From: UBA668 sp041394605
GTDB taxonomy: Bacteria; Actinomycetota; Acidimicrobiia; Acidimicrobiales; Ilumatobacteraceae
DNA length: 64,000 nucleotides
Direction of reading: 5' to 3'
Assembly: GCA_041394605.1 (NCBI GenBank)
Contig: JAWKHX010000004.1
Span: forward strand, 62,001-126,000
The translations under genes and the position numbers were made by a program. Positions 53,486 through 61,909 of this stretch are shown here, in pieces; within the stretch, counting starts at the first letter, position 1; each line of letters begins with the position of its first letter. Below the pieces are notes generated by a model that saw nothing but the letters and a program-made list of their open reading frames with translations, searched no databases and had not been told where the DNA came from.

Positions 53486-54571
53486 ATGTCGGTGGCACGG
53501 GTGGCAGTCCTTCTGGCCGGGGTGTTCGTGGTGGTCTGGACCCTCGGGTCGGCGGTGCGCACCGTGGTGCTGCCACGGGCCGCAGTGTCCTTCCTCACCC
53601 GGGTCCACTTCCGCACGCTGCGATGGTTGTTCGACCGGCTGGCCCGGCCCACCAGCACGTTCGAACGGCGCGATGCCGTGATGGCCATGTACGCACCACT
53701 CGGGCTGGTGCTGCTGCCCGGCGTGTGGGTGGTGATGATCATCCTCGCCTTCACGGCCATCTTCTGGGGCACCGGTATCGACCCCCTGTCGGAGGCGCTG
53801 GTCACCAGCGGATCGTCGCTGCTCACGCTCGGGTTCGTGCGCCCCGAGGGCACCGGCCGGGTGGTCCTCACGTTCGTCGAGGCCGGGCTGGGCCTGGGCG
53901 TGGTGTCGTTGATGATCTCCTACCTGCCCACCATCTACGGCGCCTTCCGCAGCCGCGAAGCGCTGGTGGGCATGCTGGAGTCCCGCGCCGGCCTGCCGCC
54001 CTCACCGGCCGAGTTGCTGATCCGCTACCAGCGCATCCGCATGCTCGACGAGATCGACGAGGACCTGTTCCGCCCGTGGGAGCTGTGGTTCGTGGACGTG
54101 GAGGAGAGCCACACCAGCCAACCGTCGCTGATCTTCTTCCGCTCGCCCCATCCCGGCCGCAACTGGCTCACCGCGGCCGGTTGCGTGCTGGACACAGCCT
54201 CGCTGCTGATGTCCACCGTGGACCGGCCCTACGCCGCCCGCCCGGCGCTGGCCATCCGCACCGGCTTCCTGTCGCTGCGGCGCATCGCCGACTTCTACGG
54301 CATCGCCTACGACGCGGACCCCGCACCCGGCGACCCGATCTCCATCCGACGCGACGAGTTCGACGAACTGTGCGCCGAACTGGCCGCCGAGGGCGTGCCC
54401 CTGAAAGCCGACCGCGACCAGGCATGGCGCGACTTCCAGGGTTGGCGGGTCAACTACGACACCGTGCTGTTGGCCCTCTGCGCGCTGGTGGTGGCCCCGC
54501 CGGCCAAGTGGAGCAGCGACCGCATGCCGGTGCGCCCCCGCCGCCCGCCGATGCGGACCCGCCCGCAGTAG
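53486..54571 (+). CDS. Membrane protein with ion-channel-like pore segment, unknown function
   Basis: The 361-residue protein has an N-terminal helix (VAVLLAGVFVVVWTLGSAV), a basic loop, a helix (LGLVLLPGVWVVMIILAFTAIFW), then ALVTSGSSLLTLGFVRPEGTG and a final helix pair (VVLTFVEAGLGLGVVSLMISYLPTIYGAF). The SSLLTLGF segment between helices resembles a two-helix K+ channel filter loop, but the key G-Y/F-G is not fully met. About 200 soluble residues follow (IRYQRIRMLDEIDEDLFRPWELWFVDVEESHTSQPSL and beyond). ATG 53486 is chosen after an AAGG site. The in-frame link to the LLM gene is an artefact of the upstream frameshift. Confidence 0.75.
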   Translation: MSVARVAVLLAGVFVVVWTLGSAVRTVVLPRAAVSFLTRVHFRTLRWLFDRLARPTSTFERRDAVMAMYAPLGLVLLPGVWVVMIILAFTAIFWGTGIDPLSEALVTSGSSLLTLGFVRPEGTGRVVLTFVEAGLGLGVVSLMISYLPTIYGAFRSREALVGMLESRAGLPPSPAELLIRYQRIRMLDEIDEDLFRPWELWFVDVEESHTSQPSLIFFRSPHPGRNWLTAAGCVLDTASLLMSTVDRPYAARPALAIRTGFLSLRRIADFYGIAYDADPAPGDPISIRRDEFDELCAELAAEGVPLKADRDQAWRDFQGWRVNYDTVLLALCALVVAPPAKWSSDRMPVRPRRPPMRTRPQ

Positions 54572-54581
54572 CCGGCCCGAC

Positions 54582-55460
54582 TCAGCCGACGACGATCACC
54601 GAGGCGACCACCGACGCGATGGCGACGGCCGCCGGCGTGGCCCACACGGCCCACTTCGGCACCGGCTTCCAACTCGGGGCGAGCATCACCCAGCCGCAGA
54701 TGGCGCCACCGATGGCCCCGCCCACGTGCCCGCCGATGGAGATGCCACGGATGGTGAACGTGAGCACCAGGTTCAGCAGCAGCGTGGTACCGATGCCGGT
54801 GTTGAGCACGTTGACCCCGCGGCGGTGCAGCCCGATGGCCGCGCCGGCCATCAACCCGAACACCGCGCCCGACGCACCGCCGGTGATGCCGGTGCTGTCC
54901 ATCAGCAGCACGCCCAGCGAACCCGCCAGCAGGCTGGCGCTGTACATCGCCACCAGCTTGCCGGCGCCGAACGCCTTCTCCAGCAGGAGGCCCAGTTGGT
55001 ACAGCAGCAGCATGTTCATGCCGACGTGGAAGATGCCGAAGTGGATGAAGCCCGCCGTGACCAGGCGGTACCACTGATGCTCGGGAACGAACGCCGTGAG
55101 CTGCCAGTTCGGCCACTGACCCTGCAGGATGCCCTTGCTGAGCCCGAGATCCCAGTGCAGTTCGGTGACCTTGCCGCTGAGCGTCGCCGTGTCGGCGGCC
55201 GCCATCCACACGAACACGGCCACATTGAGGCCGATGATCACCAGCGTGGCTGGGGTGAGGATGCGGGCGTTGGCGTACTTCACCCGGGTCTTCACGTCGG
55301 GCCGGGCCGCCTTGGCGCACTCCAGGCAGTGCGAGCCGACCGTGGCCTGCACGAGACACTCGCTGCACGCCGGTCGGCCGCAGCGCGTGCAGTGGCGCCC
55401 GGCCTCACGGTCCGGGTGGCGGTAGCAGTGCGGCACGGTGGGCGGTTGGGGGATCGCCAT
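54582..55460 (-). CDS. Rhomboid-family intramembrane serine protease with N-terminal zinc finger
   Basis: The 292-residue protein starts with a B-box-like zinc finger rich in Cys/His (CYRHPDREAGRHCTRCGRPACSECL and CLECAK). Six membrane helices follow. Rhomboid motifs are HFGIFHVGMNM (oxyanion His side) near 140-150, the catalytic Ser197 in GGASGAVFG, and the catalytic His245 in IGGHVGGAIGG. It cleaves transmembrane substrates in the lipid bilayer. The zinc-finger plus rhomboid layout is common in actinobacteria. Substrates are unknown. Confidence 0.94.
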   Translation of the reverse strand: MAIPQPPTVPHCYRHPDREAGRHCTRCGRPACSECLVQATVGSHCLECAKAARPDVKTRVKYANARILTPATLVIIGLNVAVFVWMAAADTATLSGKVTELHWDLGLSKGILQGQWPNWQLTAFVPEHQWYRLVTAGFIHFGIFHVGMNMLLLYQLGLLLEKAFGAGKLVAMYSASLLAGSLGVLLMDSTGITGGASGAVFGLMAGAAIGLHRRGVNVLNTGIGTTLLLNLVLTFTIRGISIGGHVGGAIGGAICGWVMLAPSWKPVPKWAVWATPAAVAIASVVASVIVVG

Positions 55461-55528
55461 GAGCAGCGAGGCTACCGAGGCCGGGGCCGTGGTCCGTGTC
55501 AGCCGACCCCCTCCCCGGCGGGCCGCCT

Positions 55529-56173
55529 TCAGGCGACGCTGGTGGCCACCACCACGACGACGAGCACCACGATGACCCCGTTGTAGACGGTGTGGGCCCG
55601 GGCGGACTCGTAGGTGGCGTCGGCGCGTGAACCGGCGGTCCGGAACCGTCGCAGGTACACCGCCATGAAGTACGTGCCGCCCACGGACAGGGCGAGCGCA
55701 GCGCCCAGCGGGATGCCGATGAGCGCGTGCACCAGCCCGAACTGGACCACCTTCCATGCCCGCCGCCACCCCGACCACCCTTCGGCGCCGGAGCGGAACA
55801 TCCGCTCCTCGCTGTAGGCGAACAGGGGCAACGCGGGCACCAGCAGGGTGATGAAGACGAGCGGCACGATCCACTCCAGCGCCGTGCCGGCCGTGCTGTC
55901 GGACATGCCGAACACGGGGTTGCCGGTGCCGCCCAGCAGCGTCCACCAGCCGATGTCCAGCCCGGGCACGAGCAGCAGGGCGGCAGCCACGGCCACCACG
56001 GCCGTCAGCACCAACGGCACCGGCCACACGTGCCGCCAGCCGATGCCCCGCAGCACGGTGGCGGTGATCCGCCGGCCGTCGCGGCTGCGGGCGGACCGCA
56101 CCGCGAGGACCAGACGAACCGCCAGGAAGGCGAGCGCGGCGAACGTCAGCACGTTCACCAGCAGGTCCGACAC
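55529..56173 (-). CDS. Membrane protein with CPBP/CAAX-protease-like motifs
   Basis: The 214-residue integral membrane protein has about five hydrophobic segments (LLVNVLTFAALAFLAVRLVLAV, VWPVPLVLTAVVAVAAALLL, WIVPLVFITLLVPALPLFAY, the region after 150, and VIVVLVVVVVATSV). Between helices it carries SEERMFR, matching E-E-x-x-x-R, and QFGLVHALIGIP, matching F-x-x-x-H. These are the two core motifs of the CPBP (ABI/CAAX) membrane protease family. The third motif is unclear. Assignment is tentative; it may be an inactive relative. Confidence 0.55.
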   Translation of the reverse strand: MSDLLVNVLTFAALAFLAVRLVLAVRSARSRDGRRITATVLRGIGWRHVWPVPLVLTAVVAVAAALLLVPGLDIGWWTLLGGTGNPVFGMSDSTAGTALEWIVPLVFITLLVPALPLFAYSEERMFRSGAEGWSGWRRAWKVVQFGLVHALIGIPLGAALALSVGGTYFMAVYLRRFRTAGSRADATYESARAHTVYNGVIVVLVVVVVATSVA

Positions 56174-56196
56174 GGCGAGTCAGTGTACGAACAACG

Positions 56197-58251
56197 TCAG
56201 AGCGACGAGCGGCGCGGGGTGCCGAACAGTTCGGCATCGGTGGGCTCGCCGATGAGGTGACCCTGCACCAGATCGCACCCGAGCACCCGCAGGCGGCGCA
56301 ACTGGTCCGCCGAGGTGACCCATTCGCCGACCACCTGCATGTCCAGCGCGTGGGCGAGTTGGATGATGGCGCGCACGATCGGGTCGTCGTCGCCGTTGGA
56401 GCCGAGCATGCGGGCGATGGCCCCGTCCAGCTTCAACACATCGGCCTCGCAGGTGCGCAGCGCGGTGAGCGAGGAGATGCCCGTGCCGAAGCTGTCCAGC
56501 GCCAGTTGCACGCCGAAGCGGCGCAGCGCTTGCAGCGACCGCAGGGTGCCGGGCTGCTGGTCGTTGAGGGTGGCCTCGTCGAAGTCCAGGGTGAGCTGGT
56601 GCGGGCTGAGCTCGATCTGGCGCACCGTGGCCAGCACGCGCTCCACGAACGTGCCCTCGGCCAGCTGGCGGGCGGCGACATTGACGTGCACGCTGAAGCC
56701 CCGGTCCACCAGGCCGGAGTCCAGCCAGGCGCGGGCGTCCAGGCAGGCCTGGCGGATGACCCAGTCGCCGATCGGCACGATGACCCCGGACTCCTCGGCA
56801 ATGTGCAGGAACTGGGCCGGCAGCAGGGTGCCACGGTCCGGGTGGTCCCAGCGCAGCAGGGCCTCGGCGCCGGCGACCCGCCCGCTGTGGGTGGAGATGA
56901 TCGGCTGGTACGCCAGGCGCAGCTGGCCGGCCGCCAGCGCGCGCTCCAGCTCGGTGCTGAGCTGCTGGTGGGTGCGGGTCTCGGCGCGCATGGCGTCCGT
57001 GTACAGCTCGCTGCGCGACCGGCCCCGCCGCTTCGCCTGATACATGGCGGTGTCCGCGTTGCGCAGCAGTTCCACCGCGGCGTCGGCACTGCCCACGCCG
57101 TCCACGTCGTGGGACGACATGATGGCCACACCGATGCTGACCGACAGCTCGACCTCCACCCCGTTGAGCATCACCCGGCCGCTGAGCGAGTGGCGCACCC
57201 GCTCGGCGAGGTCCAGGGAGGTGTGCTCGTCGATGGTGCCGTCGCACAGGACCACGAACTCGTCGCCGCCGATACGGGCCACCACGTCGGCGGGGCGGGT
57301 GGCGTGCAGCACACGATGGGCCACCTGCACCAGCAGCGCATCGCCCACCTCGTGACCGACCGTGTCGTTGACGTCCTTCAGCCGGTCCACGTCCACGAAC
57401 AGCATGGCCACGTTGTTGCGCGTGCCGCGAATGTGGTCCAGCGCGTCGGCGGCGGTGCGCAGCAGCATCAGGCGGTTGGGCAGCCCCGTGAGGGGGTCGT
57501 GGTTGGCCTGGCGGGTGAGCTCGCTCTGGAGGTGCTTGGTGGCGGTGATGTCGCGAGCGACCCCACCCCAGTACTCGATGATGCCCTCGGCAGAACGGTG
57601 CAGCAGGAGGTCCACGTCCAGCGTGCGCTCCAGCCCGTCCGGGCCGCGGAACCCGACCTCTCCGGACCACACCGTGGACTCGGACGACGACATGATCTCC
57701 CGCGGCACCTGGTCGCGGATGGCCTGCAGCAGGCCGCGGGCCGACGGGTCGCGGATGAGGTCCACCTCGTCCTCCACGCCGAACAACTCGCGCGCTGCCG
57801 GGTTGGTGAACACGGGGGCCCCGTTGCGGTCGAGGATCAGAATGGCGTCGTCGGCCGCACCGGCGACGGCGGTCAGTCGCTCCAGCAGGTGCTCGCCGGC
57901 CACGGCGTCGGTGGTGTCCAGCGCGGTGCCGGAGAAGCCGATGAGCCGGTTGTCCATGTCGCGGCGCGGGGTGGCGTCGATCCGCACCCACAGCATCCGC
58001 CCCTCGCCGTGCCACACCCGGAAGCTGAGGCTGACGGTGCCGCCGGCCTCCACGCCACGCCGCCAGGCCAGTTCGGCGCTGGCCCGGTCGCCCGGATGGG
58101 CATCCGCCCACGGCGCACTGCCGACCACCGAACCCATCGGACCGTGCACGAGCGCGCCAAAAGCCTCGTTGGCCGCGGTGATGCGGCCGTCCGGGTCGGC
58201 CATGAAGAGGCCTACCGGCAGCGAGGGAAGCTGCTCGTCGATGTCCGCCAT
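56197..58251 (-). CDS. PAS-PAS-GGDEF-EAL protein (cyclic di-GMP turnover)
   Basis: The 684-residue protein has two PAS domains at about residues 1-120 (LPVGLFMADPDGRITAANEAFG) and 125-255 (DDAILILDRNGAPVFTNPAARELFG). The GGDEF domain has the intact site G328-G-D-E-F332. The EAL domain has E463-A-L465 in GAEALLRWDHPDRG and later ALDSFGTGISSLTALR. Both active motifs are intact, so synthesis and hydrolysis are each possible and the PAS input may set the balance. No transmembrane helix is seen. It is cytoplasmic. ATG 58251 starts just before the first PAS domain. Confidence 0.95.
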   Translation of the reverse strand: MADIDEQLPSLPVGLFMADPDGRITAANEAFGALVHGPMGSVVGSAPWADAHPGDRASAELAWRRGVEAGGTVSLSFRVWHGEGRMLWVRIDATPRRDMDNRLIGFSGTALDTTDAVAGEHLLERLTAVAGAADDAILILDRNGAPVFTNPAARELFGVEDEVDLIRDPSARGLLQAIRDQVPREIMSSSESTVWSGEVGFRGPDGLERTLDVDLLLHRSAEGIIEYWGGVARDITATKHLQSELTRQANHDPLTGLPNRLMLLRTAADALDHIRGTRNNVAMLFVDVDRLKDVNDTVGHEVGDALLVQVAHRVLHATRPADVVARIGGDEFVVLCDGTIDEHTSLDLAERVRHSLSGRVMLNGVEVELSVSIGVAIMSSHDVDGVGSADAAVELLRNADTAMYQAKRRGRSRSELYTDAMRAETRTHQQLSTELERALAAGQLRLAYQPIISTHSGRVAGAEALLRWDHPDRGTLLPAQFLHIAEESGVIVPIGDWVIRQACLDARAWLDSGLVDRGFSVHVNVAARQLAEGTFVERVLATVRQIELSPHQLTLDFDEATLNDQQPGTLRSLQALRRFGVQLALDSFGTGISSLTALRTCEADVLKLDGAIARMLGSNGDDDPIVRAIIQLAHALDMQVVGEWVTSADQLRRLRVLGCDLVQGHLIGEPTDAELFGTPRRSSL

Positions 58252-58293
58252 CCTTGTCGGTCCGGGTTGCTTACCAGGAGGTATCGGCTCGTC

Positions 58294-58992
58294 CTACGGT
58301 CGGCTGAAGGTTCCGCTGCTTTCTGCCGTCGCAACCGAGATCGCCTGGATCCGGGTGGTCATGTCCGCTCCGGCCTCCCCGTCCTCGAGTCCGGACCGTT
58401 GCCCAAGATAGTGCACCGTCACCCGATACGTGTGCGTGGTGCCTGCCGGGGGGCACGGGCCGGTGTAGCCGAGTGCCCCGGCGCCGTTGGTGGCCTCCAC
58501 CGCGCCGAGCGGGATCTGCCCCTCGGCGATGCCCACGGTGGTGGGGTCCACCCCGGCCATCACCCAGTGCACGTAGCCCGTGGCCTGCAGATCCGTGAGG
58601 GTCACGGCGATCTCCACGGTGCCCTCGGGCGCGGAACTCCAGGCCAGCGGGGGTGACACGTTGAGCCCGTCGCACGTGTAGCGCTCGTCGATCGGGGCAC
58701 CGTCGCGCCAGGGAGCGGTGACGGTGAGCACACCATCACCCGGCAGGGTCTGCGGCACGGTGATGACCGTGCCCTGCGACTCGGTGTCGATGGTGTCGAA
58801 CACCGGCGGGACCGTGGAGGCTGCCGTGGTGCTGATCGACAGGTTGTTGTCGGGGACACAGACTTCGGTCGGGTTGGCCGGCGACGACATGCAGGAGGTC
58901 GAGGGAGTCTCCAGCGTGCGGCCGTCGTGCTGGCATGCAGCGAGCACGACGACGAGGGCGAACGCGGAGGACATCAGCACGGCACGACGCAC
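58294..58992 (-). CDS. PEBP-type (YbhB/YbcL, Raf kinase inhibitor-like) lipoprotein
   Basis: The 232-residue protein has a lipoprotein signal ending VLAAC and a Thr/Ser-rich linker. A phosphatidylethanolamine-binding-protein fold follows from about residue 85: APIDERYTCDGLNVSPPLAWSSAPEGTVEIAVTLTD, then YVHWVMAGVDP (pocket His-Trp), GYTGPCPPAGTTHTYRVTVHYL, and a final helix-like DMTTRIQAISVATAESSGTFSRP. It is exposed outside the membrane; the ligand is unknown. It is on the same strand as the GGDEF-EAL gene, 42 bp apart. Confidence 0.9.
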   Translation of the reverse strand: MRRAVLMSSAFALVVVLAACQHDGRTLETPSTSCMSSPANPTEVCVPDNNLSISTTAASTVPPVFDTIDTESQGTVITVPQTLPGDGVLTVTAPWRDGAPIDERYTCDGLNVSPPLAWSSAPEGTVEIAVTLTDLQATGYVHWVMAGVDPTTVGIAEGQIPLGAVEATNGAGALGYTGPCPPAGTTHTYRVTVHYLGQRSGLEDGEAGADMTTRIQAISVATAESSGTFSRP

Positions 58993-59035
58993 CCCTGCAG
59001 CCTAGGCAGTGCCAGGTCTGGATATCGTGCAGCAC

Positions 59036-59983
59036 GTGCCCGATCACCGCGAGTCCCTCCGCGTGCCCCAGGGCGACGACCTGTGCGTCCTCACCGTGCA
59101 CGCCCATCCCGACGACGAAGCCTCGAAAGGCGCGCCCACCCTGGCGAAGTACCACGCCGAAGGTGTGCGCACCGTGTTGGTGTGCTGCACCGGAGGCGAG
59201 GAGGGCGATCTGCAGAACCCGTCGCTGCGCGAGCCCGGCATGCCGTTCCACGACCTCACACCGGAAGGTGAGCGGGCGTTGCTGGCCACCGTGCGCCCCG
59301 GCGAACTGGCCGCATCCGCCGCGGTCATCGGCTTCGACGAGGTCGTGATGCTCGGCTACCGCGACTCGGGCATGAAGGACAGTCCCGCCAACGACCATCC
59401 GGAGTGCTTCCACCAGGCGCCGCTGGACGAAGCGGTCGGCCGCTTGGTGGCCATCATCCGCCGCGAGCGGCCCCACGTGATCATCACCTATGGCGACGAC
59501 CAGCGGGGCTACCCCCACCCGGACCATGTGAAGGTGCACGACATCTCGATCCCCGCGTTCGAGCGGGCCGGCGACCCCGGCTGGTACCCGGAGGCCGGCG
59601 AGCCGTGGCAGCCGCTGAAGCTGTACTACTCCGTGTGGTCCAAGGCCCGGATGGTGGCCGTGCACGAAGGGATGATCCGCCACCGAGGCGAATCGCCGTA
59701 CGACCAGGAGTGGCTGGACCGGCCCGGTCACGACCACCGGATCACCACCAAGGTGCACGTGGGCCACTACATGTGGGCCCGCAGCGGGGCCCTGCGCGCC
59801 CACGCCACCCAGGTCGACCCCAGCGAGCCGTGGTGGTTCGGCCTCACCGACGACCAACTGGCCGAGGTCTACCCCTGGGAGGACTGGATCCTGGCCCGGT
59901 CGCTGGTGGGCACCCCGCCCGAGGGCACGATCGAGGACGACCTGTTCACCGGCATCCGCAGCAACGTGGAGGTCGGCCGGTGA
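59036..59983 (+). CDS. mca: Mycothiol S-conjugate amidase (PIG-L deacetylase family)
   Basis: Mca cleaves mycothiol S-conjugates in actinobacterial detoxification. The 315-residue protein has the zinc motif VHAHPDDEASKGAPTL (His, Asp-Asp), GGEEGDLQNP, and the third zinc His in GYPHPDHVKVHDISIPAFE. The Mca-characteristic C-terminal segment is DHDHRITTKVHVGHY-like (GHDHRITTKVHV), followed by RSGALRAHATQVDP. Similarity to Mca extends over the whole length, which favours it over MshB. GTG 59036 is chosen; GTG 59009 is possible. The stop overlaps the next GTG. Confidence 0.9.
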   Translation: MPDHRESLRVPQGDDLCVLTVHAHPDDEASKGAPTLAKYHAEGVRTVLVCCTGGEEGDLQNPSLREPGMPFHDLTPEGERALLATVRPGELAASAAVIGFDEVVMLGYRDSGMKDSPANDHPECFHQAPLDEAVGRLVAIIRRERPHVIITYGDDQRGYPHPDHVKVHDISIPAFERAGDPGWYPEAGEPWQPLKLYYSVWSKARMVAVHEGMIRHRGESPYDQEWLDRPGHDHRITTKVHVGHYMWARSGALRAHATQVDPSEPWWFGLTDDQLAEVYPWEDWILARSLVGTPPEGTIEDDLFTGIRSNVEVGR

Positions 59984-60207
59984 GCATCCAGTACCGGGTG
60001 GTGTTCGGCAAGAAGGATGAAGCCGTGGAAGGGCCCGACGACGCCGACGTGGTGGTCACGGTGCCCGCGGCCGACGCCGGCGGCGACCCTGCCGTGGCCT
60101 TCATGCGTGGCTCGCTGAAGAGCACCGGCCCCACCGGCCCGCTGTTCACCGCATTCGCCGACGGGTCGGCCGCCGCCGTGCTCAGCCGGCTCGCATCGCG
60201 TCCCTGA
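59980..60207 (+). CDS. Small protein coupled to mca, SCP2-like in pattern
   Basis: The 75-residue protein starts at a GTG overlapping the mca stop (GTGA). It reads VVVTVPAADAGGDPAVAFMRGSLKSTGPTGPLFTAFADGSAAAVLSRL. The 'FMRGxLKxxGxxG' stretch is what one sees at the lipid-pocket end of SCP2 sterol-carrier-like domains, so it may be a reduced SCP2 relative. The overlap suggests joint expression with mca. The last 26 bases overlap the 3' end of the YdjC-type gene on the other strand. Confidence 0.55.
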   Translation: MSIQYRVVFGKKDEAVEGPDDADVVVTVPAADAGGDPAVAFMRGSLKSTGPTGPLFTAFADGSAAAVLSRLASRP

Positions 60208-61018
60208 GCGCCCGGTAGCCGATGCGCACCGCGCCGGCTTCCTCCAGCAGGCGGGGCAGCACCGGGTCGTTGGTGACCAGATCGTGGTCGTCCACCCACA
60301 GTGGGGCCGACGGGGTGATGGCCCTCACCTCGGGCGTGTCGATCACCGGCTGCACATGGATCTCGGTGACCCCGGCGGGCAGGTTGCGGACCGCGTCGTA
60401 GACCCGCTCGCGGCTGCCGGCCCGCCAGTCGTGATCGAAGTGGTCGGGGAACAGCACGCCCTCGTCGGCCGCCAGCCGGCGGAAGGGGAAGCCGGCCTGC
60501 TCCGCCGTGATGGTGCTGGGCAGGCGGATGGGCAACTGGAACTCGCAGGCCAGTTCCAGGTACGTGTCGAAGAACTCGGGCCGCAGGGTGATGGCCGACA
60601 GGTGGGGGGCGAGATGGGTGACGTCGATGCCCCAGGCCATCGCCCGCTCGATCTGGGCGCGGCACTCCCGCAGTACCTCGGCCGGGTCGGCGTGCTGCCA
60701 CAGGTCGTCGAGAGAGCGGGGAAAGCCGCCCTCGCCCGACAGCAGGCTGGGCGCGTGCGTGATCGGCCCGAAGCGGTAGTGCTCGTGCTCGCAGTTGAGG
60801 GTGAGGTGCACACCGATGTCGTCGGTGAGTTCGCACCGCAGGGCGGCGTCGCGGGCCCACGGCGCGGGCACCATGAGGCTGGCGCAGGTGGCGACCCCGT
60901 GATGCAACGCATCGCACACGCCTTCGTTGGCCGCATGACAACTGCCGAGGTCGTCGCAGGAGATGATGACCAGCTTCGTGACCGGTGCATACCCCAGGCG
61001 TTCGGCGAGCGACGTCAT
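60182..61018 (-). CDS. ChbG/YdjC-family carbohydrate deacetylase-like protein
   Basis: The 278-residue protein of the ChbG/YdjC fold removes acetyl groups from chito-oligosaccharides or related sugars in known members. Metal-site segments are present: KLVIISCDDLGSCHAANEGVCDAL (Asp pair), DDIGVHLTLNCEHEH (His), and GIDVTHLAPHLSAI (His). A C-terminal segment reads GVTEIHVQPVID. It is cytoplasmic. ATG 61018 is chosen because the 41 in-frame codons upstream overlap the thermonuclease gene end and look non-coding. The substrate is unknown. Confidence 0.9.
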   Translation of the reverse strand: MTSLAERLGYAPVTKLVIISCDDLGSCHAANEGVCDALHHGVATCASLMVPAPWARDAALRCELTDDIGVHLTLNCEHEHYRFGPITHAPSLLSGEGGFPRSLDDLWQHADPAEVLRECRAQIERAMAWGIDVTHLAPHLSAITLRPEFFDTYLELACEFQLPIRLPSTITAEQAGFPFRRLAADEGVLFPDHFDHDWRAGSRERVYDAVRNLPAGVTEIHVQPVIDTPEVRAITPSAPLWVDDHDLVTNDPVLPRLLEEAGAVRIGYRALRDAMRAG

Positions 61019-61028
61019 CGCCCGCACG

Positions 61029-61546
61029 CTATCCGGTGCAGGCGCCCCACAGGCCGACGCCGGACGCCTCCGCGCTGCGTGCTGCGGCCACGAACTCCTC
61101 GGCGTGCGCCGTGTTGGGGGCGATGGTGAGCACCTGGGCAAACCCGCCCTCCATGATGGCGAGGTTCACGAACAGCCCGTCGTCGGCGCGGTAGACGTAC
61201 GCCAGCAGGCGGCCGTACTGGTCGCGCGGCTCCACGTCGCGCTCCAGGTACACGGCGGTGCCCTCCGGCAGCAGCGTGGCGGTGAACGCGCTGGCCTCGG
61301 GGCCGTAGCACTCCACCGGGGTGCCTTCCTTCTTGGTCTCCGGTGTGTCGATGCCGATCAGCCGCACTCGCTCGCGCGTGCCGCCGATCTCCACGTCCAC
61401 CGTGTCGCCGTCCACCAGGTGCACGACCGTGCCGTTGGGCGTGAGCGCGCCCGCCGACGTGGTGGGGCCGGCATGGCCGCCGTCACCCCTGCACGCCCGA
61501 CCAGCCCGAGGGCCAGCAGCACGGCAGCGGTGACGACACGTCGCAT
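61029..61546 (-). CDS. Thermonuclease (SNase)-family lipoprotein, one frameshift
   Basis: This staphylococcal-nuclease-type protein of about 172 residues has VHLVDGDTVDVEIGGTRERVRLIGIDTPE (first catalytic Arg and Asp), then PEASAFTATLLPEGTAVYLERDVEPRDQYGRLLAYVY (Glu and second Arg). It ends GVGLWGACTG. The signal peptide MRRVVTAAVLLALGLVG lies in another frame from 61546. One missing C in the run at 61495-61497 joins them and creates a perfect lipobox LVGAC, followed by RGDGGHAGPTTSAG. It is secreted and lipid-anchored. It degrades DNA/RNA in the presence of calcium if the family mechanism holds. Confidence 0.82.
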
Positions 61547-61630
61547 GCAGCCGGTTCTATCGCCCGCGCGCCGCATCCTCCACGCCAGGGCCTCCCTGCC
61601 CGGCCTCCCCGCCGGCGCGATCGTTGCCGC

Positions 61631-61710
61631 CCGCCGGTCCGAGTGTGAGCCCGCCGGTCCGAGTGTGAGCCTGCCGGTCCGAGTGTGAGCCTGCCGGTCC
61701 GAGTGTGAGC
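61631..61710. repeat. Tandem repeat A, four 20-bp units
   Basis: Four contiguous copies of the 20-base unit C(C/T)GCCGGTCC-GAGTGTGAGC are separated by a single C/T variant. A fifth copy degenerates at 61711. They lie in the 360-bp non-coding gap (61547-61909) between the thermonuclease and thiolase genes. No protein reading makes sense here. Confidence 0.9.
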
Positions 61711-61717
61711 CTGCGTT

Positions 61718-61756
61718 CGGGTGCTCACTCCGACCCCGGGTACGAGTGAGCACCCG
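61718..61756. repeat. Inverted repeat between the two tandem arrays
   Basis: CGGGTGCTCACTC (61718-61730) and GAGTGAGCACCCG (61744-61756) are a perfect 13-bp inverted pair around a 13-base loop. The left arm plus CGA recurs as an exact 16-bp direct repeat at 61862-61877, so the second array is bracketed by it. It could act as a terminator for the thermonuclease and thiolase flanks, but no T-run follows. Confidence 0.8.
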
Positions 61757-61770
61757 GTTGGACGCTGAGC

Positions 61771-61850
61771 ACTCGGGTGGGAGGGCTGGCACTCGGGTGG
61801 GAGGGCTGGCACTCGGGTGGGAGGGCTGGCACTCGGGTGGGAGGGCTGGC
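61771..61850. repeat. Tandem repeat B, four 20-bp units
   Basis: Four perfect contiguous copies of ACTCGGGTGG-GAGGGCTGGC, and the start of a fifth (ACTCGG) at 61851. Same period as repeat A but a different sequence. The rest of the gap holds short shared words such as GAGTGAGCAC and nothing coding. Confidence 0.9.
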
Positions 61851-61909
61851 ACTCGGACCAGCGGGTGCTCACTCCGATGCGGCTCTCGGGGTGGGGGCGG
61901 GAGGCGGAA

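Noticed and set aside
61631..61850. CRISPR array
   Set aside because: Units are contiguous with no unique spacers, only 20 bp long, and no cas genes are near.
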